A DNA stretch of 64,000 bases from assembly GCA_902728285.1 (NCBI GenBank), contig CACVBU010000681.1, positions 2,954,413 to 3,018,412 on the forward strand, in the 5' to 3' direction. Made by a program: the position numbers and the translations under genes. Position 1 is the first letter of the stretch. Each line of letters begins with the position of its first letter. Source of the stretch: Clytia hemisphaerica (taxonomy: Eukaryota; Cnidaria; Hydrozoa; Leptothecata; Clytiidae). Of the stretch, positions 47,701-57,580 are shown one piece after another. A model generated the notes under the pieces. It did no database searches, was not told where the DNA came from, and saw only the letters and a list, made by a program, of their open reading frames with translations.

Positions 47701-50700
47701 TGTTGTGATTATAACATCAGAAGCTTCGAAGAAATCAAGATCCGAATCTTAGGGTGATTCACAGGTATACTTGGTAGTTTTATCCCCATTGCCAAAGTCT
47801 AAAATAATGTTTTTAATCTGCAATCATAAGAGAGCTTTAGAGCTCAAGGTTAATAAATCAATTTGTCAACATGAAGTTCTTGTTCTTCAATTGATATCTC
47901 ACCCTTGTGCGATTGGCGTTCCTAAGAAGCTTCCTTGGCTACTGCCGCCTTGTGTTGGACTACGGACGATGTACGAGTTGTTTTGCATGGTTGGTTGTTG
48001 CATTGGATAGTGTGTGGTGGACATTGATTGCATCTCCTGAACTGCTTGTTCGTCACCAAAACGGAAGAAGGCTTCTGTTGCCAAATCTGCCAGCTAAATT
48101 AAAATAAGTAAAGAATGATAGAACAGAGCTATTATCAACAGTAATGTATAATGGAATAGAAGTCTAACTGCAAAGATCTTACTAAACGGCTGAATTATCA
48201 AAATCGAAAATAAGGACAAGACTGTATGACAAATAAAACAAAACGTGCAATAAAGGTAGGGTGTATGATGAAATGGCAAAAATTGACTTTTTTTCTGGAA
48301 TTGTAATTTGGACAACTTTTTCTGGTAATTTAATCTATTTGAAGACTTTCTTCGAAAAAATTAATTCAAAATTTTCAAAATTGACCGTTTGCCCCAGGGT
48401 TTTGTAAAATCGATATTTTCGAAAATTTGCAAAAAGCAGGGTTTTTGCCTGAAAAAAAATCCTAAAACAAGCTGTGTTGGTGCTGCAGCCCTGAAATTGG
48501 GCCTAAAATGTTCCTTGGAAAAAAGTAGGATTAGAATGTAACAATGATATAGCTCTATCATTATTAAAAGTAGGTTTTTAGGCCAAAAATGACCGAAAAC
48601 GGTATATTGTTATATTCTAATCCTACTTTTTCCCAAGGAACATTATGGGCCCAATTTGAGGGCTGTAGTACCAACACAGCAGGTTTAAGGGTTTTTTCTC
48701 AGGCAAAACCCCATTTTTTTGCGTTCTCAGTCATTTTTGGCCTAAAAACCTATTATTTTGTAATTTTTATATATGATAGAGCTATATTATTGTTATATTC
48801 TAATCCTACTTTTTCCCAAGGAACATTATGGGCCCAATTTGAGGGCTGTAGTACCAACACAGCAGGTTTTAGTATTTTTTCTCAGGCAAAACCCCATTTT
48901 TTCGCGTTTTTGGTCATTTTTGGCCTAAAAACCTACATTTTTTGTAATTTTTATATATGATAGAGCTATATCATTGTTACAATCTAATCCTACTTTTTTC
49001 CAAGGAACATTTTAGGCCCAATTTCAGGGCTGTAGCAAGAACACAGCTGGTTTTAGGATTTTTTTTCAGGCAAAAACCCTGTTTTTCGCAAATTTTCGAA
49101 AATATCGATTTTACAAAACCCTGGGGCAAACGGTCAATTTTGAAGATTTTGAATTAATTTTTTCACAGAAAGTCTTAGAATAGATTAAATTACCAGAAAA
49201 ATTTGTCCAAAGTGCAATTCTGAAAAAAAGTCATTTCATCATACACCCTAATAAAGGCATTGCTATGGGACGATTTGGCGGCATAATTTCACAAACGGTG
49301 TATATCATAGTGATTCTCTCCATCTCTAGATGAAACTACTACATGAGACAAAACTATCCAGAACTCAAAATCTGAAATTAATTACCTCTTTTTCAGATTC
49401 TCGGCTTTGGCAAATGAGGACAAGACAAGTCGCACAAGCTTGTGTGGTCTGAAAATAAAATGTGATCAACGGTCATTATATTTGAAGGATGCTGTTTTCA
49501 TTGCTTTAGGTTTGAAAAAGAGCAACTTAAAATGAGACTTTCATACAATGGGCATGATACTGACAAAGGAACTTTAGGTTATGTTATGATCTAGAAGTTC
49601 GAAGAATGGAACTACCCAGGGTTATTTAGCCAGACATTTGGTTATTTCGACAATTTTACCGTGTTTACCCGATTCGATTTTTTGAAATAAGGATGTATTG
49701 GTTTTGTATGTATTGGACAAAGAACTTAAGAAAAAGACTTGTTTGTTTTTCTCACTCCATATTGTTGGAAATAAGCAGCAATCAGGTCGGAATCAGCACC
49801 ATAGCCAGATGAAAGAGCTGATTGTAATTGTTCAACAGGTCGTAATGTCGTAATGATGTGGCTTCCCTAAGTAAATAAAACACACCGAAACGGAAATTAT
49901 ACTATGCGTACAAAAAGTTTGCCTTTCCTCTAACAAATTTTAAAAGACTTCTACTAAATCAACTCTTAACTACTAAAATAATTCTTATTCTGAAGCACAC
50001 AATATCTCTTGGAATACTAGTATACTTTTTTGGCACACCCAGTATTAAATGTTGCTTGTTGATATCAAAGAACAAAGTTTATTGCACAAATGATACTTTT
50101 GCGTAATGAAACTCTCCTCGCGTAACTTAATTAATTTAATTTTTTTTAATTTAATTTTTTAATTTAATTTATAGTAATATATTTCGCAGGTCTATCGACC
50201 TCTATGAAATAATCATATTTAACATTTTGTAGGCGCACAGTTGGCCTCTAAATCAGTCGTCTTTACAATATTTCATTTTCAGTAACGCGTAAGTCACAGC
50301 AGATCTTCTTGAAATAGAGTCTAGTCCGAGGACTTCCTCTAACCTTTATTTGACTGCCATCCTTTTGTAACTTTGTCTTCTCTTTTGCGTTCCTATGCCA
50401 TTCTTTGATGGTTTCGCGTTCTTTTTTAGAAAAATCATCGGTTACTCGTAAATCAGTTACAATTTTCTTTAGCTTGTGGACTGATGCTAGAATCTGACGT
50501 TTCTCTTCTTCATTCCTTAACACAACTTTTAAGGGTCGCCAACGTTTCGTCCTGAACATCTCGTCCTTTCGAGCTCCTATTCTTTCTGCGCTGACGATGT
50601 TTACCTTTAGTCCCATTTGGTTGCTCACAAATTCTTCGACGTAATATTTATCACTTGTTCGCTGTTCTTCAAGGGTTTCATGTTTGAGTTCATCAATGTT

Positions 50701-53700
50701 GTGAACAATGATATTGCACTTTGTCAGGTTCAGCCATCGTACTTCTTCTTTCTCTTCTTTGATGAAGTTCTTGATCGTTACCTCTTGTTTCTTTAACTCT
50801 GTAATGCTAGCATATGTCTGTTGTTTCATAGTTACCTCTTGCTTCTTCAGTTCTTCTTTGGTAGTTTCTGCGTATGTCCTTTGTTTTTTATCTTTAGCGA
50901 CATCTTCCTTATCTAAAAGTTTCTCGATTTTCTTCTCCAGCCTGTCCAATCGAGCGTTTGTAGATTTATCTCCTTGTTGCTCTCCATTATTAACCTTATC
51001 AGTATTTGTTGCCTTGTCCTTACGCACTCTTTCTGTACTTGTTTTGATCTTTTCCAGAAGAATTGGCGTGACTGTAACACATTTGGCACATTCGAAGCGC
51101 CGGCTTTTGTATTGGAGACACAGCTGTATCTGATAGGCAGGTAGCTCCGTGCATGCATAATGGACAAACCTTTCGCATCTTCTACATTGTAGCACATCAT
51201 TGTCCTTCACAATCTCGTTCATGAAGCAGTTTTCAGTGGTGCAGAATCCATTATTTTGTTGAATTTCGATTTTTTTTGGTATTTCTTTAGTTTTCGCCAT
51301 TTTGATGCATTTCGACGAGCACAACCAGCCAGAAAAAAATTTGACGTCAAATGTCTCACTCAACTTCCTTTTAAATAAAGCTTAATAAATATTAAATAAC
51401 AGCACTTTGCCTACATACCTGTGCACTTAACAAAATGAATCGTCTGGGTGGATGAACATGTTCTGTGACAATGGCTGGTGGGTCTTGGAACGTTTCTTTG
51501 AAGAGATGACCCGGTGTATTTGTGTATTCTCCAAAATCAGGTATTTCGCCGAGAGACCATGTATGTCCATCTATGTTGAATGTTGACTGTTAAAGGAAAA
51601 ACAAAATATCTTTTACTTTCATTGATTTTCTTGACACTGAACACCCAAAAGTTTGAAAAGAAAATTGATTGAATAAATTCTATTTAAAATTGCAGAGCAA
51701 GTTTCCACAGAATTAGAGAATTAGAGCACTTAATAATACCTGACTTTCTTTCAGATTCATTTTGAAAGGGAAAGCGTCTGGACTGAAACACCAGAATTTG
51801 TCCATATCAGTTGATAAGCTTCCTATTGCTAAACAAAGACCTGAAAAGAAGAGACATCACTGTTTTTGAGGTCTTCTGTTTGTATAATTTCAATTATAGT
51901 TGCATTTTATTTGTATATTGTTGATGTAAGTTAATAGTTGTCAAAATATAATTATAGACGTTTATATGAAGTAACAAGACAAAACATTAAAGCAGTTAAA
52001 ATCTGCTGTCTACCTTTTCTGTAAAAAGCAGCATGTATGTTTCCAGGTTTCTGTGAGGATAGTGAAGGTGCGTAGCCAGGTGGCATTCGGATGTGTATCA
52101 GTTTAATGAGATATGGTTCACCATATGGATTATTGAAGGATGTTGTCGTGAAATATAATCTGACTCCTGTGCAAAAGAAAGTCAGTTATAAAGGATGCTG
52201 TTAGATATTCCTGTTAGGTCAGCATCCTTTGATCTAGGTCTGAGAAGACCAGGGTTGGAAACATACAATGGCCCTCCTCCTTAGCTCTCTTAAAACAAAA
52301 TAGAACAACTCATGAAATCTTCAAGAATCTGGAAGGATGGATTTTAAATAGTAAAGAGTTGGAGAAGTTGTGGCAACCTTTGTAAAAACAGTAAACAAAA
52401 GAAGTTTTCTAACAGAAGTCAAACTTGATACCTGTCTGTGTAATGCCCACTAGATGAGTATATGAAGCATCGTTTTTCGATACTGGCGCGATGTGTACAA
52501 TCTTTTCAAAATTCTTCTTGTCCACTGTTCTAGTTGGTTACAAAAAATTATATTGTTTTTACTCAAAACATTGCCAAACACTTTCTCCCAAAACAGTGTT
52601 TGAAGGAAACATTTCTTTCCAGAAGTAAAATTGATCTTTCAAAGCCCAATTCTTGAATTTTTGAAAATGACCCAGACATATAGCTTTAGAGGCAGACAAA
52701 CATCAAACATAAGAGATTTTCGTATCGTGCGTAACCCCTTTTACTAAAGCGTTGAAAATGATACTAAATACAGTTGACAAATTTTTTTTTGGTGTATTGC
52801 ATCAAATTTTATCATAACACAAAGTTTATGCCTCATTAAAAGTTGTTTTGGTGGGTCCCCAGTCTTATTAAGTGTCAAAACTCTACCATTTTTCAGGTTT
52901 GGCTCCCGGACTAATAGCTTTAGAGGCAGACAAACATCAAACATTGTTTCAAAGGAAAAGCAGACAAATAAACTCACCTCGTAACATAAGCAGATTCAGC
53001 AGCCAGAGAAGAAGAGTTTGCTGAAGCAACAAACCTAAATGTATCCATTTGCTCACCCAGGTAACATACCTTAGGAAAAGGTCAAACAAATAATAATTAC
53101 AAAATAATTCAGTAAACAAGCACTAATACAGTGGACCAAACTTGAAATTTTGTAAGACCTTACGTACCTTATCTAGATTATCTAGATTGATGGATCTCTC
53201 TACTCTATATAATTTACATCAGTTAACATAGCATCAGTCTGGGTTTTTAGGTCCCAGGCAAAAATTAGGTCCCCTTGAGTCGCCCCCCCCCAACACTTTT
53301 AAAGGTTTGTTCCACGAAAAAAGGGTAATTCAATATAAATTGTGTTGCAGTTTGAAGGTTAAGGTAAAATATTTTGCTCACTTTCTATAAAAATGAGCTT
53401 TAATTTGAGTAATTGAAGCAACCGTTAAGATGAAGTATTCAGCCCCCATGTTAAATGATGAGATTTAAGCTCCCCAAGTATATTAGACAAATATTTGAAA
53501 CATTTTTAGCCCCCACCTTTTTGGGGTTTTTGGAGGGCTAACTAGCAGGGGGCTGACACTATGATTAGTTAGGAATATCAAGAGCAATATTATTTTCTCT
53601 CAATAATAAAGTTTCTCAAAATCATATTTTGAAGTGGTGAAAAAAAAATAATTACTTTTATATTGCCTTCTTCAGTTCTGTAATATAAAATTCCACGAGA

Positions 53701-56700
53701 ATTGTCCACAGCCAATTGAGATATTGCATCTAAAGGATAAGCAAAGAAATTCTAAAATAGTATTTCAGTTTATTAACAAATATTTATATAACTAATCCAT
53801 GAATTGTCTTATCTTTTAAAACAGTTTTCAGAAATTTGGAAGTGTGGTAGAGTGGTTAATAAAAGTTTGTGTGCTTGAGTTGTACACCTACACCTTCATA
53901 CTAGTTTGAACAAAAAAAGTTGTAGATTATCATTATAACAATAAAGAACTATTATAAAGTTTCTTATTATATACCCGTAGGCATTAAACAGCCAGTGAAT
54001 ATTTCCTGATATACCACAGCTATTATACCACGGCAGAAATTAGAAATTTTGACACTTTCATTTTGTTGTTATTGAAAAGATGCAATAAAATAGTTCAATT
54101 GTGAAAAGAAATACCTTCTTTATATATGGCATTTGTGACGAAATTTGGGACAAGAAATGACATTTTGCTGCTGGAATGGTTGATCTTGTAACATTGTTTT
54201 CCAAACCAAACTTTCTGAACCTGAAAAATGTTATCATTCATTCGTTCATACGCTCATACGCTCATTCATTCATACGCTCATACGCTCATTCGTTCATACG
54301 CTCATACATTCATTCATTCATACGCTCATGCGCTCATTCATTCATTCATAATTTTTTTAAACATCCAGCTATATTCCCTCTCTCAACATTGCTATTCATG
54401 ATATTCATGACGTAATGTTTTCTACGGGAAGACCCCGATTTTTACCAGTAATAGCAAATTTTAAACAACTTTTGTCTAGTTTAAATTTGCAACTACTGGC
54501 TAAAACTGGGGTATTTCCGTAGAAAACATTACGTCATGAATATCATGAATACAATATTTCTTTAAATAAGCTACTGTGCTCTTTAACTTTTAAGATTTTA
54601 AGTAAAGCATTCTTTTTCGGGGTGCTGTAACAAAGTCTTAATTACAGGTGTAACTCTCTTTAGAAAATAGTACTCATTGGATTGCTGTATTAAATAGAAG
54701 TCATAATACAATACATGATTTTTACAGTCTCCTTTTCAAAAATTGCCTTTATATTTTAAGAGTGTTATAATGAGAGTTGACTAGATTCTTATTTCAAACT
54801 CAAAGTTTCAAGACCCGCCACATCAATCTTCAGTGATTCTATGAGAAAGCCTTTAAAGTATAGTTCAAAACTTTTTGAACGTAAGCAAACTCTACATAAG
54901 GCCTTAAAACACTACGTAAGCTTAGGGAAATTCCTCACTCTTCCAAGGTCTTAAGTAAAGTTTTACGTACATGTGAAAAAAGCTTAAGAGAGAAAATCAT
55001 TGTTGGAAAATACCCAGCATCAATCTTGATTCATATATTACCTGATAAACCACTTCATACAAACATCCGTCTTTGCCACCAAGAAATATGCGACCATTGG
55101 CAGTACCGCATATTGAAGTTAAATAGACATTATCTGTTGGTATCACAAAGAGTGGCTCAGGGTGCAGTTGCAGTGTTCCAAACATGTCCCCTGATAGAGC
55201 TGTAAAAGTGACGCACCCATTTATAAAGTTCATCCATGTAAAATCTTTAAACATTTTTAAACTCTGAGTATTCAAAAGAATAATTAATTGAGCAAATAAA
55301 CTTTATCTCCCTAATTGGAGCAACATTTTCAGATTTAAAAACAAACTAATAGAATGAAGACTCACATTGCTGACGCTCAGATAAGTTCAGCCCAAGCAGA
55401 TAAATGTTGACTGGGGTTGTTACGCATAAAATATGTTTAATGTGTTCTTGAAATATCCCTAAAATCAGAGCATAAACATCCATTTCATATATTCCTCTTC
55501 AAATATTAAAAACAAACATTACACTGTGTTTCAAGCACAAGGCGATCATCAGATGTGGATAAAAATTTTTCTACGAACAAATTCTACTTGTAGAAATCGA
55601 AATACCTAGTCCAAAGGGAATATCTAAATAAAGCGCTAAAATATAAAACATAATAGGATAGTGATTACATAATGTACACACGATTAAAAAGTTGAAAAGG
55701 TGCAAATAAAAGCTATTTGTCCGGAGGGACTGATTTATAGTTTTTTAGAATGAATCTGTTTGTATGCCTGCATTTAGAGCATAAACATGCATTCAAGAGT
55801 ATTAACCCAAAAAGATTTAAAATAAATTAGAAAAGAAAGACAGACGTATACGCAAGAGAAAATTGAAGCATCTACGTAATATTGTAAGCTGACCTGGTTT
55901 GGGGGTAACTAGCCCTGCAGCCAAAATGACTTCTTTTATCCCATCATAGTAGGCAATGTCAGATCTAAACCGAAAAAATAGGTGTTTTTAAAAAGTAAAA
56001 AAAAAGAGAGTACATATTGGCAAGTCTTAAACTAGTAACAAATCTGAATAACTTTGTTTGTTTGTAACTTTCAATCCAGTTATCTTTTGCTTTGATCGCT
56101 CTTGCACGAAGAGCATTAATATCATTACTGTCTGAGATTCAAGTTTTTTCATTGATTTTGTAAATAATTATATTATGGCAAATCATTAAATAAGTAATAA
56201 TTTGGAAAGACCAATTAATTGAATTACTGAAAAAATAAAAAGAAACTAGTTGATAATAAATATACCAACCCATCTTCATAGACCCAGAAATAAATATCAC
56301 TGTCAATAGCCAACCATGCTCGACTTATTTCTGGGAAAAGTCCCATGACACAATTACATTGCATATCTGTTAGATGTTGTAGTTAAAGGTGATGTAATCA
56401 ATTGAAAAATTGGTATCCAGTGAAAAATAAAAGGCTTCTAAACTAAAAAGATTGAATGGATGAGTTTCAAAACTAATGCAACTTTGATAGTAAGAATTTT
56501 TGACAAAAACAAAAACAATAAAAATTCTCAGAAATCCATAACATGAAAAGATACGTGCAAATTGCTCTAAGAGCTCATCGGGAAGTGGAACACGTTTCGT
56601 TGATGTCACTTGCTTATCACCTCCGGAAATTCCATCTGCTGACGCGAGAGGTTGGTAATCGAAATCATTAACTCCACTGAAATTTGGATAACCTAAAAAT

Positions 56701-57246
56701 TAAGATGAATTTAAACATGGTCCAGAATAGACATTCTTACTGTTGAGACTAGCCTCAATCCAACCTCAACTAGGCAACCGTGTTTATTACAAGTCTTGCA
56801 ACGGTAGGTCTAGATCAGATCTAGGAGCGCTGCAATCGATGTTGCCCTGCTTTTTATCTGGCTGGAATAAAATTAAAAAGCCAAATTTCAAACTTAGGGT
56901 GTGTACACTCATTTTAAATAAAAAAATAGTTGAAAATTTAAGTTACAATGATGGCTTTTTTAATGGGTTAAAAACCTAGTATCAAATTACATAACACTCA
57001 GTCTTCTTTAGTAAGAAATAAATAAATTTGAGAATTTGGAAAGGATGAGGCTTAATAAAAAAAACCCATGAAAAAAGAAAAACAGTAGCAAAATTATTCC
57101 TTACTGCCAATCTTGAGCTGTTCTTCTAAAGTTGGGAATTTTGTATCTGATATGAAATGTTTTTCCAATTCTTTTATAGCACTATCCAGACTTTCTGCTA
57201 CAGAGGCAGCACTGTTGAGACTTCTTTTGTCTTTTAATAGTATCAT
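29769..57246 (-). CDS. NUP155: NUP155, inner-ring nucleoporin, 36 coding exons, complete
   Basis: Scaffold of the nuclear pore inner ring (Nup93 complex), homologue of yeast Nup157/170; known fold is an N-terminal beta-propeller and C-terminal alpha-solenoid. Coding exons 5' to 3': 57105-57246, 56555-56692, 56270-56366, 55894-55964, 55366-55458, 55042-55190, 54115-54220, 53656-53729, 52978-53069, 52432-52529, 52014-52166, 51740-51840, 51419-51586, 49756-49866, 49386-49448, 47903-48093, 47486-47635, 47022-47079, 46178-46322, 45363-45502, 44342-44404, 43357-43488, 42787-42864, 41545-41605, 40939-41074, 40447-40594, 38940-39044, 38024-38074, 37293-37399, 36290-36416, 35549-35662, 34739-34859, 34206-34304, 31928-32064, 31148-31248, 29769-29895. 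Every junction keeps phase; about 1348 aa (human 1391). Signatures: [96 protein letters not shown]. Start is the second of two overlapping ATGs, since the first is out of frame. Confidence 0.95.
30899..31114. mobile_element. MITE with CAATAGACCTTTTCATAAATT ends
   Basis: Inverted ends of about 21 bp, then matching inner blocks (GAACATCACTTGCCTCGT / ACGAGGCAAGTGATGTTC and CCATGGTGATTA on both sides). 216 bp, in the NUP155 intron after exon 35 (in transcript direction). Target duplication unclear. Confidence 0.7.
31545..31800 (-). repeat. Dispersed repeat, partner of 57345-57580
   Basis: Contains TTTCAGGCATATTAGAAACT, CCCAGCTTCATCAAT and CGGCCCCAGCTCAAAGTGC. The complementary sequence in the same order lies at 57345-57580. 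Non-coding. Confidence 0.65.
32270..33380. repeat. 476-bp tandem repeat, about 2.3 units, in NUP155 intron
   Basis: The phrase AACCGCTTTTTTCGGGACAT starts at 32285, 32761 and 33238 (spacing 476 and 477). Units are very similar (few substitutions). Each unit holds several sub-blocks CATTTCCGGTTCTA...CCGGAAAAA. The array is followed by an (AACT)n run. Frames inside it (for example 32444-32758, 32997-33326) are repeat shadows. Confidence 0.85.
33386..33415. repeat. (TAAC)n microsatellite
   Basis: About seven perfect TAAC units directly after the 476-bp array. Confidence 0.85.
33975..34132. mobile_element. TTCATGATATGCAC-family MITE (copy 2, type 1 core)
   Basis: Same ends and same CCACCCAATACGTCACTT palindromic core as 26485-26644. 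Confidence 0.75.
34447..34602. mobile_element. TTCATGATATGCAC-family MITE (copy 3, type 2 core)
   Basis: Ends TCATGATATGCACCA and complement, but a different palindromic core (ACGGACCCAACAG...CTGTTGGGTCCGT). The copy at 45970-46114 shares this core. Confidence 0.75.
34898..35050. mobile_element. TTCATGATATGCAC-family MITE (copy 4, type 1 core, inverted)
   Basis: Complement of the type 1 copies. Lies 38 bp from the acceptor of NUP155 exon 32. Right end eroded. Confidence 0.7.
36461..36674. mobile_element. MITE with AATACACCTTTTCGA ends
   Basis: Left AATACACCTTTTCGACTGTAG and the inverted right end (TACACCTTTTCGAACGTAG) pair; inner CCCCAATCC / GGATTGG blocks also pair. Lies about 45 bp from the acceptor of NUP155 exon 30. 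Confidence 0.65.
38110..38360. mobile_element. MITE with AGGCCGGTCT ends, TTA duplication
   Basis: Ends AGGCCGGTCT and AGACCGGCCT; TTA at 38107-38109 and 38361-38363. Inner TTTCGCGCGA pairs with TCGCGCGAAAG. Same family as 19711-19933. It begins 36 bp upstream of the NUP155 exon 28 acceptor. Confidence 0.75.
38705..38856. repeat. Diverged copy of the 44667-44928 element
   Basis: Contains TTTTTGAAAGTGGTATCCTAATGG, shortened here to TTTTTGAAAGTGGTA, then AATAGCGATG, GCGATGGCTT and TACCACTTTCAAAAA, in the same order as the fuller element at 44667-44928. Ends with the exon-flanking sequence before NUP155 exon 27. Confidence 0.55.
39555..40165. mobile_element. Cluster of nested MITEs with TAGATTTATAAARCCCGAAGG ends
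   Basis: At least three ends of this family (39557, 39711, about 39950 inverted, about 40165) with repeated inner blocks CACGTGACATTACAATA, TTTCAGCGCTTGACCAATAA and TTTTCGAAAACAATAG in both orientations. One complete relative is 45133-45351. It looks like one copy inserted into, or recombined with, another. Confidence 0.65.
41989..42220. mobile_element. MITE with GGGCTGTTCCATT ends
   Basis: Left GGGCTGTTCCATTAC and inverted right GGGCCATTCCATTTTA pair; next TACAGGGGGTGGAC pairs with GTCCACCCCCTGTA. 232 bp, non-coding. A smaller possible relative (GGGCCATTCCAGA) is at 35752-35832. Confidence 0.65.
42213..42380 (+). repeat. tRNA-derived SINE head
   Basis: The sequence has a box A-like AAAGTGGTCAAAGACG and about 40 bases later a good box B (GGTTCGAATTTCC), the layout of an RNA polymerase III promoter from a tRNA. 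The stem pairing needed for a working tRNA is not evident, so a SINE or tRNA relic is likelier than a tRNA gene. It abuts the preceding MITE. Confidence 0.5.
42393..42730. repeat. Inverted-repeat block CTACAATCAGCGCCGAAATAT
   Basis: Left arm 42399-42423 pairs with 42697-42721 (one or two changes). The interior (42430-42590) is related to 26815-26960 in opposite orientation. Probably another small TIR element. The right arm is about 65 bp from NUP155 exon 23. Confidence 0.55.
43219..43325. mobile_element. Small MITE CCTTAAGGGAACTAATTTTC
   Basis: TA before CCTTAAGGG; arms rich in ACTAATTTTCGCGG and complement. Related to 16600-16806 and to the CCTTAA element at 15510-15631. 32 bp from the donor of NUP155 exon 22. 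Confidence 0.6.
43592..44187. repeat. 299-bp tandem duplication in NUP155 intron 21
   Basis: 43592-43890 and 43891-44187 are almost identical (a few substitutions and short indels), starting TTAAGTGTCAGAAATATAAT and ending CTGCAATATATCGACC. The high identity indicates a recent event. Confidence 0.9.
44667..44928. mobile_element. MITE with ACTGACCTTTTTATATCCCTGG ends
   Basis: Left ACTGACCTTTTTATATCCC and the inverted right end (ACTGACCTTATATACCC) pair. The next blocks also pair: CCGCCATCTTTG...GAAAGTGGTACCC and GGGTACCCCTTC...CAAAGATGGCGG. Partial copies at 38705-38856 and about 44990-45125. The repeated CCGCCATCTTT resembles a YY1 site. Confidence 0.7.
45133..45351. mobile_element. MITE with 8-bp duplication beside the NUP155 exon 20 donor
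   Basis: Ends GATAGATTTATAAAACCCGA and CATAGATTTATAAAGCCCGA (inverted). The 8-bp duplication GGTCCACT is perfect (45125-45132 and 45352-45359), as in hAT-type insertions. The exon starts at 45363 on the plus map, so the duplication spans intron positions +4 to +11 of the donor GTGAGTGGACC. Confidence 0.8.
45970..46114. mobile_element. TTCATGATATGCAC-family MITE (copy 5, type 2 core)
   Basis: Core ACGGACCCAACAGCTGATTG and inverted partner; right end GCATATCATGAAT intact, left end eroded (ATTCATTGCAATG). 64 bp from NUP155 exon 19. Confidence 0.7.
48257..49249. mobile_element. hAT-like non-autonomous element, 993 bp
   Basis: Ends TAGGGTGTATGATGAAATG and inverted AGGGTGTATGATGAAATG; perfect 8-bp duplication AATAAAGG (48249-48256 and 49250-49257). 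Inverted arms extend roughly 280 bp each. Between them a unit of about 185 bp (TTATATTCTAATCCTACTTT ... CCTAAAAACCT) is repeated in tandem (about 48600, 48787 and 48972), the last merging into the right arm. No transposase. In NUP155 intron 15. Confidence 0.85.
50110..51363 (-). mobile_element. LINE ORF1-only insertion in NUP155 intron 13
   Basis: A single ORF1 (next entry) followed by about 90 bp and an A/T-rich tail of TTAAA-like repeats (50118-50172). No endonuclease or RT frame is nearby. Same strand as NUP155 and filling most of the 1.55-kb intron; the open frame begins about 55 bases after the exon 13 donor. Target duplication not seen. Confidence 0.6.
50263..51300 (-). CDS. LINE ORF1-type protein with PHD-like zinc finger, intact
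   Basis: 345 residues from the first ATG at 51298-51300 (an open frame extends 21 codons further up without ATG). In order: Lys-rich start; a Cys/His cluster of PHD type (CTTENC, LQCRRC, FVHYAC, FECAKC, about residues 20-75); a Lys/Glu-rich coiled coil (about 90-185) with two similar [13 protein letters not shown] segments; an RRM-like part ([14 protein letters not shown]); and a basic C-terminal domain ([25 protein letters not shown]). This layout is known for ORF1 proteins of CR1-like and related LINEs, which bind their own RNA. No stop or frameshift. The partner ORF2 is absent, so it is either a young partial copy or kept by selection. Confidence 0.75.
   Translation of the reverse strand: MAKTKEIPKKIEIQQNNGFCTTENCFMNEIVKDNDVLQCRRCERFVHYACTELPAYQIQLCLQYKSRRFECAKCVTVTPILLEKIKTSTERVRKDKATNTDKVNNGEQQGDKSTNARLDRLEKKIEKLLDKEDVAKDKKQRTYAETTKEELKKQEVTMKQQTYASITELKKQEVTIKNFIKEEKEEVRWLNLTKCNIIVHNIDELKHETLEEQRTSDKYYVEEFVSNQMGLKVNIVSAERIGARKDEMFRTKRWRPLKVVLRNEEEKRQILASVHKLKKIVTDLRVTDDFSKKERETIKEWHRNAKEKTKLQKDGSQIKVRGSPRTRLYFKKICCDLRVTENEIL
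54236..54350. repeat. Minisatellite of CATTCATACGCTCATACGCT type
   Basis: Interleaved CATTCATT, CATACGCT and CGTTCATA words, roughly 24-bp periodicity over 115 bp, just upstream of NUP155 exon 7 in transcript direction. The frame through it (SFIRSYAH repeats) is an artefact. Confidence 0.85.
54394..54550. mobile_element. TTCATGATAT-family MITE (copy 6, third core type)
   Basis: Ends ATTCATGATATTCATGACGT and complement; arms of about 45 bp continue as AATGTTTTCTACGG. A different centre from the other copies (TACCAGTAATAGCAAATTT). Confidence 0.7.
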
Positions 57247-57261
57247 TGTTCATGTATTATT
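57105..57261 (-). other. Acceptor-like site just upstream of the NUP155 start codon
   Basis: On the minus strand TTTTTATTTTTCTAG ends at 57262, leaving 15 bases before the NUP155 ATG (57244-57246). Similar sites lie 28 bases before the OGFOD1 ATG (AG at 28884-28885), 26 before the ATP5PF ATG (AG at 58247-58248), and about 7 before the tentative DBT ATG (AG at 833-834). Either short non-coding first exons lie upstream or the transcripts receive a spliced leader. Confidence 0.5.
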
Positions 57262-57344
57262 CTAGAAAAATAAAAATATCGTAATGATTTGCAGGTCAAC
57301 CAAAAAAAAGCATTGCAAAGAAATTTAATGTTTGAGTGGACCGA

Positions 57345-57580
57345 GTTGACATACAGGGATTTTTCTAAGCACTTTGAGCTGGAGCCGTTTTTGTAAACTT
57401 AGATTGAATTTCTAATATGCCTGAAAGGGAACTTGCTCAGCAAAGCTGCACATTGATAAAGCTGGGGGTCTTGTGGGTGTTCGGAGGGCAAAACTCCCAA
57501 AAACTCTTGAATATGTAGATAATAATTAGTTATTGCTGCTCATAAACAACAAAGAAGGTTAATTTCGTTAATTTCGAAAA
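57345..57580 (+). repeat. Dispersed repeat, partner of 31545-31800
   Basis: Contains GCACTTTGAGCTGGAGCCG, AGTTTCTAATATGCC-type sequence and GATAAAGCTGGGGGT in the order expected for an inverted copy of 31545-31800. It lies between NUP155 and ATP5PF. Confidence 0.65.

Noticed and set aside
48589..48960. 123-residue frame on the plus strand
   Set aside because: Runs through the tandem units of the hAT-like element; the sequence repeats itself and matches no protein family.
50708..51133. 141-residue plus-strand frame
   Set aside because: Antisense of the Lys/Glu-rich coiled-coil part of the LINE ORF1.
53845..53915. tRNA-like GGTAGAGTGGTTAA sequence
   Set aside because: A box A-like start, but no acceptable box B or cloverleaf follows.
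54176..54415. 79-residue frame with SFIRSYAH repeats
   Set aside because: Translation of the CATTCATACGCT minisatellite; the real coding here is NUP155 exon 7 on the other strand.
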